A stretch of DNA of 64,000 bases. It comes from Pusillimonas sp. (GTDB taxonomy: Bacteria > Pseudomonadota > Gammaproteobacteria > Burkholderiales > Burkholderiaceae_B). The stretch covers positions 1 to 64,000 of the forward strand of contig NZ_JAJUFE010000007.1 in NCBI RefSeq assembly GCF_029263785.1, in the 5' to 3' direction. Made by a program: the position numbers and the translations under genes. Positions 38,114 to 46,687 of the stretch are shown here, one piece after another. The notes under the pieces are model-generated. The model was not told where the DNA came from. It searched no databases and worked only from the letters and a program-made list of their open reading frames with translations. Numbering within the stretch: the first letter of the stretch is position 1; each line of letters begins with the position of its first letter.

Positions 38114-40696
38114 TTGAAGCAAGCTTTGCAAACCTATCGCGAAAAGCGCGATTTTGACGTGACAGCGGAACCGAAGGGTGCTGCCCGTAAACAAAAAGGG
38201 TCGTCTCGTCCCAGCTACGTCATACAGCGCCACCAGGCGCGACGCCTCCACTACGATTTTCGTCTCGAAATAAATGGGGTGCTCGTCAGTTGGGCCGTCC
38301 CCAAAGGGCCCTCCCTCGACACCTCTGTCAAACGCCTGGCCGTTCACGTAGAAGATCATCCATTGGAATATGCAAAGTTCGAAGGAGAGATCCCGCGAGG
38401 GCAATACGGCGCGGGCCGGGTCGAAATCTGGGACAAGGGCCGCTGGACGCCCGAGTCCGATCCTGTCGAAGCGCTTGCAAAAGGACGACTCAAGTTTCAG
38501 CTGGACGGCGGCCTGCAAGGCCGCTGGCTGTTGGTTCGTACAGGCAAACAAAGCGAGCAATGGCTTCTGCGCAAGCTCGAAGACGAACATGCCGTACCGG
38601 GCCACGACGCCGAACGCGACGGAGACCCGGTTTCCATGGCGGCCACAAGCTCCGCGACGAAAGCGACCGCCAGGACTTCAAGGAAATCTGCCAGGAAATC
38701 AGCCGCGGGAAGGACACCTAAGCCGAAAGCAGAAGCGGAATCCAGGACGTCGAAAGCTTCCTTGCCTACAACCTTGGAGCCGCAACTGGCGACACTTGTT
38801 GACCGCCCCCCGGCAGGAAAAGGTTGGTCATACGAGGTCAAGTACGACGGCTATCGCATTGTCTGCCGCTTCGAACGCGGCAAGGTCAGCCTGTTGAGTC
38901 GCAATGGCAAGAGCTGGAACGCACGAATGAAGAATCTGGTCAAGGATTTGGCCGACCTGGACTTGGGAGAAGGCTGGATCGATGGCGAGGTCGTCTGTTT
39001 CGACGACCGGGGCATCAGCAACTTCCAGGCGTTACAGCAGGCGCTGGATGGAAACGCCAAAGATCTGGTTTTCGTGGCATTTGACCTCCCCTTCTGGAAT
39101 GGCATCGACCTGCGCCAGTTCCCGCTATCCGAGCGTCAGCAACGGCTGGCAGACCTGCTTGAACCGGTGCCTGCCAACGCGCCGATCATGCTCACGCAGA
39201 TGCTGGATGTTGCAAGCGATACTGAAGGAGAGTCCGCATGGACCGAAGCCTGTCGCCTGAGTCTTGAAGGCCTGATATGCAAGAAATCGGATTCGCCCTA
39301 CGTTTCGGGCCGCAGCAAGACATGGTTGAAGCTCAAGTGCCGCCCACACCAGGAGTTCGTGGTGGGAGGCTACTCCGCGCCGTCCGGATCGCGCTCGCAT
39401 TTTGGTTCCTTGCTGGTGGGATTGCGCGACGGCAAACGGCTGAGCTATGCGGGACGTGTTGGCACGGGTTTCAATCAGCAAGCCCTGGAACAGATGCATG
39501 ACAAACTCAAGCCGCTTCACCGCAAAACCAGCCCTTTTACCGGCCCCGTCGAATCCAATGGGCGGTATGGAAGGGGGAACAACGACATTCAGTGGGTGAC
39601 ACCAAAGCTGATTGTGGAAGTAGACTACGCCGATCGCACAGACGACGGGCTTCTTCGGCAAGCATCCTTTCGGGGGCTGCGTGAAGATAAACCAGCCTCG
39701 GCAGTGACCGGCGAGGAAATGGCGTCCATCGAGACTGTTGAAGCCGATGCCAACGCAGACAAGCGCGTCGACGGCAAGAACTCAAGGGGCAAGTCGAAGG
39801 CGAGCCGCTCCGCAATGGGTGGCCCGGTTAGCGTCGAAGATGTAAAGGTCACTCATCCCGACCGCATCATCTACACAAAGCCGGATCGCAGCAAACTGGA
39901 TCTTGTCACTTATTATGCCGAGGCTTGCGAATGGATACTGCCCCATCTGAAGAGTCGGCGCATTGCCCTGCTACGCTGCCCCCAAGGCACCAACCAGACC
40001 TGTTTTTTTCAGAAACACCTGCGTGGCAAGCTGCCCCCAGGTGTCGCTCTGGACGACGAACAAATCGTTGTCGAGAATGAACGGGGCCTGCTAGAACTCG
40101 TCCAGTACGGTGTCATCGAGTTTCACACCTGGGGCTCATCGCTGCCCAAGCCAGAAAACCCTGATCGCATTACGCTGGATCTGGATCCCGATCCCGACAT
40201 TCCGTGGGCCGATGTTGTCGTTGCCGCTCGTCTGGTACAACGCCTCATGGAAGATGCCGGCCTGACGCCATTTCTCAAGACCACGGGTGGAAAAGGATTG
40301 CACTTGGTGGCTCCCATCAAGCCCTCCCATCCCTGGGACACCGTCAAGGAATTTTCGCGCGCATTGGCAGCCTATCTGGCCCGGGAAGCTCCCAACCAAT
40401 TCACGGCCAGCGTTTCAAAGGCGAGGCGAAAAGGCGTGGTTTTCGTGGATTATCTGCGCAATGGCAGAGGCGCCACGGCAATCGCTGCCTTCTCGGCCCG
40501 AGCGCGCCAGGGCGCACCGGTATCCATGCCGGTAGCTTGGGAGGAGCTGGACCCAAAGAAGGATATGCGTGCGTCGTACTTCAACATACAGAACGCCCTG
40601 AAGCATCGCCGCATGCAGGGACTGGACCCCTGGCAAGCGTACGCTTCAAGCCAAAAAACGCTTCGTCTGGCTTTTCGCAAAGAGTTGAAAGGGTGA
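38114..40696 (+). CDS. ligD: ATP-dependent DNA ligase D (phosphoesterase-ligase-polymerase)
   Basis: 860-aa NHEJ enzyme with domain order 3'-phosphoesterase (about 35-165; His40, His46, Asp48, His82), a basic linker, ligase (about 225-535; Lys243 in EVKYDGYR) and an AEP-type polymerase (about 575-855; DxD at Asp689/Asp691). It processes, fills in and seals ends held by Ku. I chose a TTG start at 38114 because GAGGAG lies 7 bases upstream and residues from MKQALQTYREKRDF match family N-termini. A TTG at 38081 is less likely. Confidence 0.95.
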   Translation: MKQALQTYREKRDFDVTAEPKGAARKQKGSSRPSYVIQRHQARRLHYDFRLEINGVLVSWAVPKGPSLDTSVKRLAVHVEDHPLEYAKFEGEIPRGQYGAGRVEIWDKGRWTPESDPVEALAKGRLKFQLDGGLQGRWLLVRTGKQSEQWLLRKLEDEHAVPGHDAERDGDPVSMAATSSATKATARTSRKSARKSAAGRTPKPKAEAESRTSKASLPTTLEPQLATLVDRPPAGKGWSYEVKYDGYRIVCRFERGKVSLLSRNGKSWNARMKNLVKDLADLDLGEGWIDGEVVCFDDRGISNFQALQQALDGNAKDLVFVAFDLPFWNGIDLRQFPLSERQQRLADLLEPVPANAPIMLTQMLDVASDTEGESAWTEACRLSLEGLICKKSDSPYVSGRSKTWLKLKCRPHQEFVVGGYSAPSGSRSHFGSLLVGLRDGKRLSYAGRVGTGFNQQALEQMHDKLKPLHRKTSPFTGPVESNGRYGRGNNDIQWVTPKLIVEVDYADRTDDGLLRQASFRGLREDKPASAVTGEEMASIETVEADANADKRVDGKNSRGKSKASRSAMGGPVSVEDVKVTHPDRIIYTKPDRSKLDLVTYYAEACEWILPHLKSRRIALLRCPQGTNQTCFFQKHLRGKLPPGVALDDEQIVVENERGLLELVQYGVIEFHTWGSSLPKPENPDRITLDLDPDPDIPWADVVVAARLVQRLMEDAGLTPFLKTTGGKGLHLVAPIKPSHPWDTVKEFSRALAAYLAREAPNQFTASVSKARRKGVVFVDYLRNGRGATAIAAFSARARQGAPVSMPVAWEELDPKKDMRASYFNIQNALKHRRMQGLDPWQAYASSQKTLRLAFRKELKG

Positions 40697-40779
40697 CGAT
40701 CCGCTCTGGGCATTGCAGCCCACTTGTCTCCAGTGTCCCCACCAACATGGAGCCGGCGGCCCGGCCCCCTTGCTGGCTC

Positions 40780-41100
40780 TCAGTCCGATTTTTCGCGATC
40801 TTCCATACCTCCGGGATCTCGCACGTCTTCGTCAGTGATGCCCGGAGGCAGGAGGTTCCAATCCGCCCCCTGCCTGTTGGGATCGGCGGGATGATTTCCG
40901 ACCGTGCGCTTTTGATTGTTGGTTTCCTGCGCTTCTTGCCTATCTGGCTTGGCCAGCCTGTCGGGACTGCGCATGGACTCGGGTGACCCGCCGGAATTCG
41001 ACGTACGCGACCCTTGTTCACGTGCCAGTTTTTCGCTGGCGGGCTTTTTTTCATTCAACTGGCGCTCGCCGGCATCAGAGTCTGGGTTGTGAATCGTCAT
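40780..41100 (-). CDS. Hydrophilic protein of unknown function
   Basis: 106-aa, strongly charged and polar sequence with no hydrophobic core (KPASEKLAREQG, DRLAKPDRQEAQETNNQKRT, then PPGITDEDVRDPGGMEDR). The start at 41100 follows an excellent AGGAGGT. It lies just after the DUF883 gene on the same strand. Probably a stress-related disordered protein, but that is inference. Confidence 0.6.
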   Translation of the reverse strand: MTIHNPDSDAGERQLNEKKPASEKLAREQGSRTSNSGGSPESMRSPDRLAKPDRQEAQETNNQKRTVGNHPADPNRQGADWNLLPPGITDEDVRDPGGMEDREKSD

Positions 41101-41102
41101 GT

Positions 41103-41441
41103 TTACCTCCTGGAACTGTCGGAGGACATGCACTTGCCTAACAGCAGGCCGATGACGCCGGCGACACAAACCGCCTTCCAGGCATGTTCATGAACGCATT
41201 GATCGGTAGCGCGAGACACAGCGTGATAACTCTCTTTAAGGGAGTGACCGTAGTTTCCGGCTTCCTGGCGCGCCACGTCGAGCTGCTTCTTCAACCGCTC
41301 GCGAGCCGCCTCGACTTCTGATCCGCCATAACTAGCTGTAGTGCGGAGAAGTTCATCCGCGCTGCTGATCAGATCACGCAGATTGGCTACGACTTCATCG
41401 CGCTTTTCCAGGACGTCTTCGCGTTGTGGGTTTCGGGCCAT
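41103..41441 (-). CDS. DUF883-family membrane-anchored protein (ElaB/YqjD-like)
   Basis: 112-aa protein with a long amphipathic N-terminal helix (VLEKRDEVVANLRDLISSAD...ARERLKKQLDVARQEAG) and a C-terminal membrane segment (AWKAVCVAGVIGLLLGKCM). E. coli ElaB and YqjD of this family bind ribosomes at the membrane in stationary phase. The ending SSDSSRR differs slightly from the usual GxLlGRR tail. Confidence 0.88.
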   Translation of the reverse strand: MARNPQREDVLEKRDEVVANLRDLISSADELLRTTASYGGSEVEAARERLKKQLDVARQEAGNYGHSLKESYHAVSRATDQCVHEHAWKAVCVAGVIGLLLGKCMSSDSSRR

Positions 41442-41614
41442 GATTGCTCCTTGTTTGCCTGAACTGCCCGGTATGAGCAGCCATCAGGGTAAACAGCAGC
41501 AATCCGTATGCCGGTCGACAGAGATCCGGAACCGCTCGACTGGGAACTGTCGATTCCGGACGTGTAGCCCCGATCGGAATGCAGGAAAGGATCGGGCCTG
41601 CCCGCAAGGCAGAC

Positions 41615-42592
41615 CTAAACCCGATCGCGCTGGTGAGGCGTAGTGAGATCCAGCTGCGGCCCTGCAGGTACGATGCCGGTGGGGTTGATCTGGGTATGGC
41701 TACGATAGTAATGGCCTTTGATGTGCCGCATGTTCACCGTGGGGGCCACACCCGGGTATTGGTAGAGCTCGCGCGTGTATCCCCACAATGCAGGAAAATC
41801 AACAATACGCTTGTAGTTACACTTGAAATGGCTGTAATAGACCGGATCAAAGCGCAACAAGGTGGTGAATAATCGCCAGTCAGCCTCGGTCAACGTGTTG
41901 CCTGCAAGATAACGCTGCTTCAATAACCGCCGTTCCACCTGTTCAAGTGCGTCGAAAAGCTCGTTGACCGCCTGCTCGTAGGCCTCCTGAGTTGTCGCAA
42001 ATCCGGCTTTGTACACACCGTTATTGATCTTGTCGTAGACAAGCGCATTGATCTCGTCAATGTCGGCCCGTAGCGATTCCGGATAGTAATCACCGGGCGC
42101 TGCACCAATCGAGTCGAACGCACTGTTGAACATGCGTATGATTTCTGAAGACTCGTTACTGACTATGGTGCGACGCTGCGTATCCCATAGCACCGGAACC
42201 GTCACTCGCCCCGTGTAGGCGGGCTGCGCCAGGGTATAGAGCTGGTGAAGGAAACTTGCATGATTGACATGGTCGGGGATTACGCCCTCATCCGGGGTGA
42301 AGGTCCAGCCGTCGCGCCCCATCAGGGGGTTAACCACAGACAGGCCAATCATGGGATCGAGCTTTTTGATCGCACGGAAGATCAGGCAGCGATGCGCCCA
42401 CGGACAAGCAAGCGAGACATACAGGTGATAACGGCCTGCCTCGGCCTTGAAGCCACTCTGGCCGGTAGGCCCGGCCGACCCGTCTGCCGTGATCCAATTG
42501 CGGAACTGCGCTTCGCTACGAACAAATCGCCCGCCCGTGCGTTTGGTGTCATACCATTGATCGGTCCATTGTCCATCTACCAGTAAGCCCAT
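41615..42592 (-). CDS. yqjG: Glutathionyl-hydroquinone reductase (Xi-class GST)
   Basis: 325-aa enzyme that removes glutathione from glutathionyl-hydroquinones. The catalytic Cys63 lies in SLACPWAHRCL, and the GST C-domain carries LNRL-type helices (DIDEINALVYDKINNGVYKAGFA). Length and N-terminal QWYDTKRTGGRFVR are family-typical. It follows cueR after 3 bases, so it is probably co-expressed from the CueR-controlled promoter. Confidence 0.93.
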   Translation of the reverse strand: MGLLVDGQWTDQWYDTKRTGGRFVRSEAQFRNWITADGSAGPTGQSGFKAEAGRYHLYVSLACPWAHRCLIFRAIKKLDPMIGLSVVNPLMGRDGWTFTPDEGVIPDHVNHASFLHQLYTLAQPAYTGRVTVPVLWDTQRRTIVSNESSEIIRMFNSAFDSIGAAPGDYYPESLRADIDEINALVYDKINNGVYKAGFATTQEAYEQAVNELFDALEQVERRLLKQRYLAGNTLTEADWRLFTTLLRFDPVYYSHFKCNYKRIVDFPALWGYTRELYQYPGVAPTVNMRHIKGHYYRSHTQINPTGIVPAGPQLDLTTPHQRDRV

Positions 42593-42595
42593 GGA

Positions 42596-43003
42596 TCACC
42601 TATTGTCAGAAATATCGAAACCCGATAGCTCCTCGAGGATGGGGCAATCGGGACGGTCGTCGCCCTGGCAGCAATTTGCCAGAACCTGCAACTGGTCTCG
42701 AATGGACTGAAGTTTGGCGATGTCCTGGTCGAGCTCGGCAATGTACTGATGAGCCAGCCGCTTCACATCGTGGCTCTTCCGGTCTTTGTCCTTCCAGAGG
42801 CCAATCAGGGTTCGGATTCTATCCAGCGAAAAGCCAAGATCACGTGCCCGTTTGATAAAACGGAGTGTCTGAACCTCGGTTTCTCCGTATTGACGATAGC
42901 CCGAAGGAGACCTTTGGGCCGCCGGCATCAGACCCACGCTTTCATAGTAGCGTATCATTTTCGCCGTAACTCCCGAAGCCTCGGCTGCCTGTCCTATATT
43001 CAT
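42596..43003 (-). CDS. cueR: Copper(I)-responsive MerR-family regulator CueR
   Basis: 135-aa MerR-type activator. The N-terminal HTH is MNIGQAAEASGVTAKMIRYYE. The metal site has Cys112 and Cys120 in ANCCQGDDRPDCPILEEL, and Ser77, which marks the monovalent-metal branch (CueR) against the divalent branch. It should bind its operator at 43049-43071 and activate its own operon with yqjG. No copper ATPase or copper oxidase is in the window. Confidence 0.9.
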   Translation of the reverse strand: MNIGQAAEASGVTAKMIRYYESVGLMPAAQRSPSGYRQYGETEVQTLRFIKRARDLGFSLDRIRTLIGLWKDKDRKSHDVKRLAHQYIAELDQDIAKLQSIRDQLQVLANCCQGDDRPDCPILEELSGFDISDNR

Positions 43004-43048
43004 AAAAGCACCTCCGCTTCAATATTCCCGAGACATGAACTCTTCACT

Positions 43049-43071
43049 AACCTTACCACGAGGTAAAGGTT
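43049..43071 (-). promoter_or_regulatory. CueR-type operator/promoter
   Basis: AACCTTACC-ACGA-GGTAAAGGTT is a near-perfect dyad (one base difference between the arms). On the minus strand TTAACC is followed by a 19-bp spacer, the stretched spacing that MerR regulators need. This orientation points transcription into cueR. Confidence 0.65.
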
Positions 43072-43225
43072 AATCTTGCGACCTCTTGCGCAAAGCCTGG
43101 AGAACTCTTTAAGGTGCGCCCGTTTTCGTATATAAAGCTGAATATGAAAAAGTTGGTATTTGCTCGCATTTCCATGCGCTGAAATCCAGCACACGATTAT
43201 TCGAAAACTGTCCTCGGGAAGAGAC

Positions 43226-43465
43226 ATGAAAATAGCAACGTTAATCCTTGCGTTAGCCGGCATGACAGTGTTGACGGCATGCCAGACACCCTCCAACGGC
43301 CAGGCCCGAAACTCCGAATTCAACTGTATTGCCGGTACGGTAGGCGGCGCGATTGTCGGCGGCTTGCTCGGCAGCACTATCGGAGGTGGAACGGGTCGAA
43401 CCGCCGCTACTGCGGTAGGAATCGGTGCGGGCGGTTATCTTGGAAATCGGATGGGATGCAAATAA
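43226..43465 (+). CDS. Glycine-zipper lipoprotein
   Basis: 79-aa lipoprotein with lipobox TVLTAC (Cys19) and a Gly-rich 17-kDa-antigen-like segment (GTVGGAIVGGLLGSTIGGG). It is likely outer-membrane attached. The ATG at 43226 is preferred to an upstream frame start at 43160. Its stop overlaps the next start by one base (TAATG), so the two are translated together. Confidence 0.82.
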   Translation: MKIATLILALAGMTVLTACQTPSNGQARNSEFNCIAGTVGGAIVGGLLGSTIGGGTGRTAATAVGIGAGGYLGNRMGCK

Positions 43466-43839
43466 TGAAAAAGAGCCATTTACTGCCTTTGGCGCTTACG
43501 ATGGGCATGTCGCTGGCGCTGGCTGGTACCGTACATGCCCAGGCCACCCCACAGGTCGAGCTGACACCAGAACACTTCAAGCAGCTTGATCGGAACGGAG
43601 ACGGAGGCGTGAGCCGCGACGAATACGAAGCATTCATGCGCGAATCGTTCAACAAGCTGGATACCGACGGCAACAAGCGTCTGAGCAAGGCCGAAGCCAG
43701 TGCCGTCCTGAGCGCCGAGCAATTTGATGCGGTAGACGCGAACAACGATGGCGAACTTACGCTTGATGAATTCATAGCACATACCATGCGCGACTTCGAC
43801 CGACATGATTATGACGGTGATGGCGTGCTTCAGCCCTAG
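43465..43839 (+). CDS. Exported EF-hand calcium-binding protein
   Basis: 124 aa with a Sec signal peptide (residues 1-26, ending VHA-Q). Three EF-hand loops follow: DRNGDGGVSRDE (42-53), DTDGNKRLSKAE (66-77) and DANNDGELTLDE (91-102). A fourth loop begins at 112 but is cut short by the stop. Periplasmic calmodulin-like protein, possibly a calcium buffer or sensor. Coupled to the glycine-zipper lipoprotein. Confidence 0.85.
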   Translation: MKKSHLLPLALTMGMSLALAGTVHAQATPQVELTPEHFKQLDRNGDGGVSRDEYEAFMRESFNKLDTDGNKRLSKAEASAVLSAEQFDAVDANNDGELTLDEFIAHTMRDFDRHDYDGDGVLQP

Positions 43840-43921
43840 CATGGCAACCTGACCGCGCCAAGGGGCGGCTCGCTGATTCCCAAGTAGAGGGCCGTCACCG
43901 GTGCCTTACCGGAGAATCAGC

Positions 43922-44812
43922 ATGAGCCGCAAGAAAGCCTCTGAGTTTCACCCTGCCGTTCTGAAGCTGTTCGATCAATATGTTCATGGCACCCTGACTC
44001 GTCGAGGGTTCTTGAGGCAGGCCTCCCGCTACGCCGTAGGAGGAATCACGGCAACAGCGTTGCTGGACAGCCTGACCCCCAACTTTGCCTGGGCCATACA
44101 GGTAGAGGAGTCTGACAGCCGTATCCGTGCAAGCCGGGTCGAATACCCTTCGCCGAGCGGCAGCGCGACCATGCAGGGATATCTGGTTCTGCCCTCTGGG
44201 GGTGCCGAGAAGTTGCCGGCAGTCGTGGTGTATCACGAGAACCGTGGTCTGAACCCGTATATCGAGGACGTGGCCCGCCGACTCGCACTCGAAGGCTATA
44301 TGGCATTTGCCCCGGATGCTCTGGCGCCTCACGGCGGCTACCCGGGCGACGAGGACAAAGCGCGGGCGATGTTCGCAGAGCTGGATCAGGGCAAGACGCA
44401 CGAAGACCTGTTCGCTGCGGCAGATTTCATCAAGAATCATCCGCGGTGCAATGGACGCTACGGCGCCGTCGGTTTTTGTTATGGCGGCGGAGTGGTCAAC
44501 AAGCTGGCCGCCCGCCACACCGATCTGGCGGCTGCCGTTCCCTTCTACGGTCCGGCACCCACCGCAAACGACGCACTCAAGGTTTCGTCACCGTTGCTGC
44601 TTCATTTTGCCGGCAACGATGACCGAGTCAATGCCGGCTGGCCAGCCTTTGAAGAAATTCTGAAAACAAACAATGTGGATTACCAGGCCTACTTTTACGA
44701 TGGCACCCAGCATGGTTTCCACAACGACACGACGCCCAGGTATGACGAGGATGCGGCCAGGCTGGCCTGGCAACGAACGCTTGAGTTCTTCAAGAAACAT
44801 CTGACGTCCTGA
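43922..44812 (+). CDS. Tat-exported dienelactone hydrolase-family protein
   Basis: 296-aa protein with a twin-arginine signal (TRRGFLRQAS, Arg27-Arg28) and a dienelactone hydrolase fold: Glu in VVYHENRGLNPY, nucleophilic Cys in AVGFCYGGGVV, Asp in GNDDRVNAGW and His in GTQHGFHND. It resembles YghX-type hydrolases. The ATG at 43922 follows GGAG. The physiological substrate is unknown; export suggests an envelope or periplasmic ester. Confidence 0.9.
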   Translation: MSRKKASEFHPAVLKLFDQYVHGTLTRRGFLRQASRYAVGGITATALLDSLTPNFAWAIQVEESDSRIRASRVEYPSPSGSATMQGYLVLPSGGAEKLPAVVVYHENRGLNPYIEDVARRLALEGYMAFAPDALAPHGGYPGDEDKARAMFAELDQGKTHEDLFAAADFIKNHPRCNGRYGAVGFCYGGGVVNKLAARHTDLAAAVPFYGPAPTANDALKVSSPLLLHFAGNDDRVNAGWPAFEEILKTNNVDYQAYFYDGTQHGFHNDTTPRYDEDAARLAWQRTLEFFKKHLTS

Positions 44813-44853
44813 TCGGGCATCAGGCAATCAGGGACGGCGATGCGCACCCGGCC

Positions 44854-45540
44854 TCAGGAGATCTGCTCGATAACAGGTTCAGGCGGCCCGGACCAGGTCA
44901 GACTATAGGCTGGGCCACGCCTGACATTACCTACCAGTGCGGGCCGGAAACAGGCCAGGTTCGTTCCGGCCGGGCGGCGTACGCTGGGATAGACCACGCC
45001 CATCGAGCCGGCGTCGAGCAGCCGCTGCGCAAGCTCTTGCGAAGTGACATAGCTGAAAGGATCGAGGCACCCGGCATAAAGCGGTGCGTCGCGCAGGTCG
45101 TGGAACTCGGCGCTGAAGTCGGCCAGCAGCGCCTGGTAGCTGACGCTATCGTGAAAATAGTCGATCTCGGCGTATTCGACCGTTTTATGAAACACGATTT
45201 CGGCCAACGCGGTTTGCACGTCGAAAGCGCAATACCAGGCGCCCCGTTCGCCGGTGTTGAAACGGCTGCCCTCGGGCCTGGGATACGTGAAGGCGGCGTT
45301 GACAATGCGAAAATTCGGCACGCCAAAGACGAGCTCATCTATTCCGATGCCGGCCAGGCCGCCGCGCTCGGCGCGCAAGCGCTGGTTGGTGGCGTTATCA
45401 AGAACAAACAGGTCAGCAAGATGATCGGCACTTTCGGACAAAGCGGCCAGAACCGAATCTTCCTGATCGGCAAAGCGGGACGGAAGCAGCCGGTAAGTAT
45501 CGAGCTGGCGTACCAACGCTGTGGGCGGCAGCGCTGGCAC
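44854..45540 (-). CDS. RES-domain toxin of a type II toxin-antitoxin pair
   Basis: 228-aa RES-domain protein named for its conserved Arg (TYRLLPSRF region), Glu (ALAEIVFHKT) and Ser (VVYPSVRRP). Studied RES toxins deplete NAD+. It begins with GTG at 45540, 3 bases after the antitoxin stop. The gene order antitoxin-toxin is standard for RES-Xre modules. Confidence 0.9.
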   Translation of the reverse strand: MPALPPTALVRQLDTYRLLPSRFADQEDSVLAALSESADHLADLFVLDNATNQRLRAERGGLAGIGIDELVFGVPNFRIVNAAFTYPRPEGSRFNTGERGAWYCAFDVQTALAEIVFHKTVEYAEIDYFHDSVSYQALLADFSAEFHDLRDAPLYAGCLDPFSYVTSQELAQRLLDAGSMGVVYPSVRRPAGTNLACFRPALVGNVRRGPAYSLTWSGPPEPVIEQIS

Positions 45541-45543
45541 GAG

Positions 45544-45981
45544 CTAAACACCTCCGCGCCTGGCGTCGAGCAACTGCCTGACGGCCTGCATGGCCAGCAG
45601 CCCCCCTTCCATCATGTAGGCCAGGGGCGTGCGCCCGCCAAACAACACATTGCGATTAGGCATGTGTACCCATTTGTCGGCGAGGTCGTCGCCATAAAGA
45701 ATATGAAGGGATTTATAGATGCCCAGCAGGTACGAAATGCGCGTGAGCCTGTCGACTTCGAGGACTCGCTGAGGGTTTTTTTTCCACTCGTAATACGAGC
45801 TGCTGGAGACCCCGCCCAAAAGCACGCACGCGTCCTCGTCTCGCAGATTCCAGGCTTGTGCGAGCTTGAAAAAACCCTTTAAGGCGGAACCAGACAGACG
45901 CTGGCGCACAGACCTGGCGTTGAGGTCGACGATGGGCGCGGGCTCGAAGCGGCTATAGGGGTAAGCGAAGGCGGCTGTCAT
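45544..45981 (-). CDS. Xre/MbcA/ParS-type antitoxin
   Basis: 145-aa antitoxin with an N-terminal Xre-like HTH region (GFFKLAQAWNLRDEDACVLL, VSSSSYYEWKKNP) and the C-terminal MbcA/ParS toxin-binding domain (PNRNVLFGGRTPLAYMMEGG). RBS GGAG 7 bases upstream. A dyad over the promoter suggests autorepression. Confidence 0.9.
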   Translation of the reverse strand: MTAAFAYPYSRFEPAPIVDLNARSVRQRLSGSALKGFFKLAQAWNLRDEDACVLLGGVSSSSYYEWKKNPQRVLEVDRLTRISYLLGIYKSLHILYGDDLADKWVHMPNRNVLFGGRTPLAYMMEGGLLAMQAVRQLLDARRGGV

Positions 45982-46029
45982 GGTTTTCTCCGGTTGCGGT
46001 TATTTTATCCTCCAAAACCGGAAAAATCC
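45982..46029 (-). promoter_or_regulatory. Operator-promoter of the RES-Xre module
   Basis: GGTTTTCTCCGGTT (45982-45995) and AACCGGAAAAATCC (46016-46029) form an inverted repeat with 12 of 14 matching positions. A minus-strand -10 (TAAAAT, 46007-46002) lies between the arms, and a weak -35 (TGGATT) sits 17 bp upstream of it. Confidence 0.6.
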
Positions 46030-46196
46030 ACCTTTTCAGTGGCTTATAGCTCAAGACAGCATCGGCCAGCACCAAGGTTCTGGAGTTCGATCTGATGCAC
46101 CCATCACTTCGAGACTACGCCGCGGGCATCGACTCGAAGATCACCGAAGCAAACCAACATTGTGGTGCCGCCTTGGCCACCCGCTCTGCAAAGTGG

Positions 46197-46535
46197 CTAC
46201 AGGATCTCGTCCACCGATTCAATCGGTCGGGCCAGACGCGTACCTTTTTCTGTGACTACAAAAGGCCGGTTGATAAGAATGGGGTTGGCTGCCATGGCGT
46301 CCAGCAGCTCTTCGTCGGTGGCGTCCTGCAAGCCCAGTTCGGAATACACCGCCTCTTTTGTACGAATGGCCTGACGTGGCGACAAACCCGCATCGCGAAT
46401 CAATGTTGCAAGCTGATCGCGGGTCGGAGGTGTCTTGAGGTACTCAATGACTTCGGGCTGACGACCGGCGTCGATCAATTTTTGAAGCGTGTTGCGAGAG
46501 GTACTGCATCGCGGGTTGTGGTAGATGGTGGTCAT
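46197..46535 (-). CDS. arsC: Glutaredoxin-linked arsenate reductase ArsC
   Basis: 112-aa ArsC family protein with catalytic Cys10 in IYHNPRCSTSRN and a C-terminal Arg-rich site (LINRPFVVTEKGTRLARP). It reduces arsenate to arsenite with glutathione and glutaredoxin. It stands alone, away from arsB (12730). The palindrome at 46560-46579 lies 25 bp upstream. Confidence 0.9.
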   Translation of the reverse strand: MTTIYHNPRCSTSRNTLQKLIDAGRQPEVIEYLKTPPTRDQLATLIRDAGLSPRQAIRTKEAVYSELGLQDATDEELLDAMAANPILINRPFVVTEKGTRLARPIESVDEIL

Positions 46536-46559
46536 TGCCTATGTACTCCGTATGAAAAC

Positions 46560-46579
46560 CACTGCAAAGTATTGCAGTG
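46560..46579. promoter_or_regulatory. Perfect inverted repeat CACTGCAA-AGTA-TTGCAGTG
   Basis: 8-bp arms with a 4-base spacer in the divergent gap between arsC and the livH start (46688). No T tract follows, so an operator is more likely than a terminator. It could serve either direction. Confidence 0.5.
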
Positions 46580-46687
46580 ATTCTATACGAGCAGGAATAT
46601 TGCATTCTTGCGCCGCGCTGTAATACCCTATTTCGGTCCTGCGGACTTCAACAATTAAAGCTTAAAACAAATACACCGGAGACAAGA

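Noticed and set aside
37469-38605. 378-aa minus-strand frame opposite ku and ligD
   Set aside because: Antisense shadow of two clearly recognised genes.
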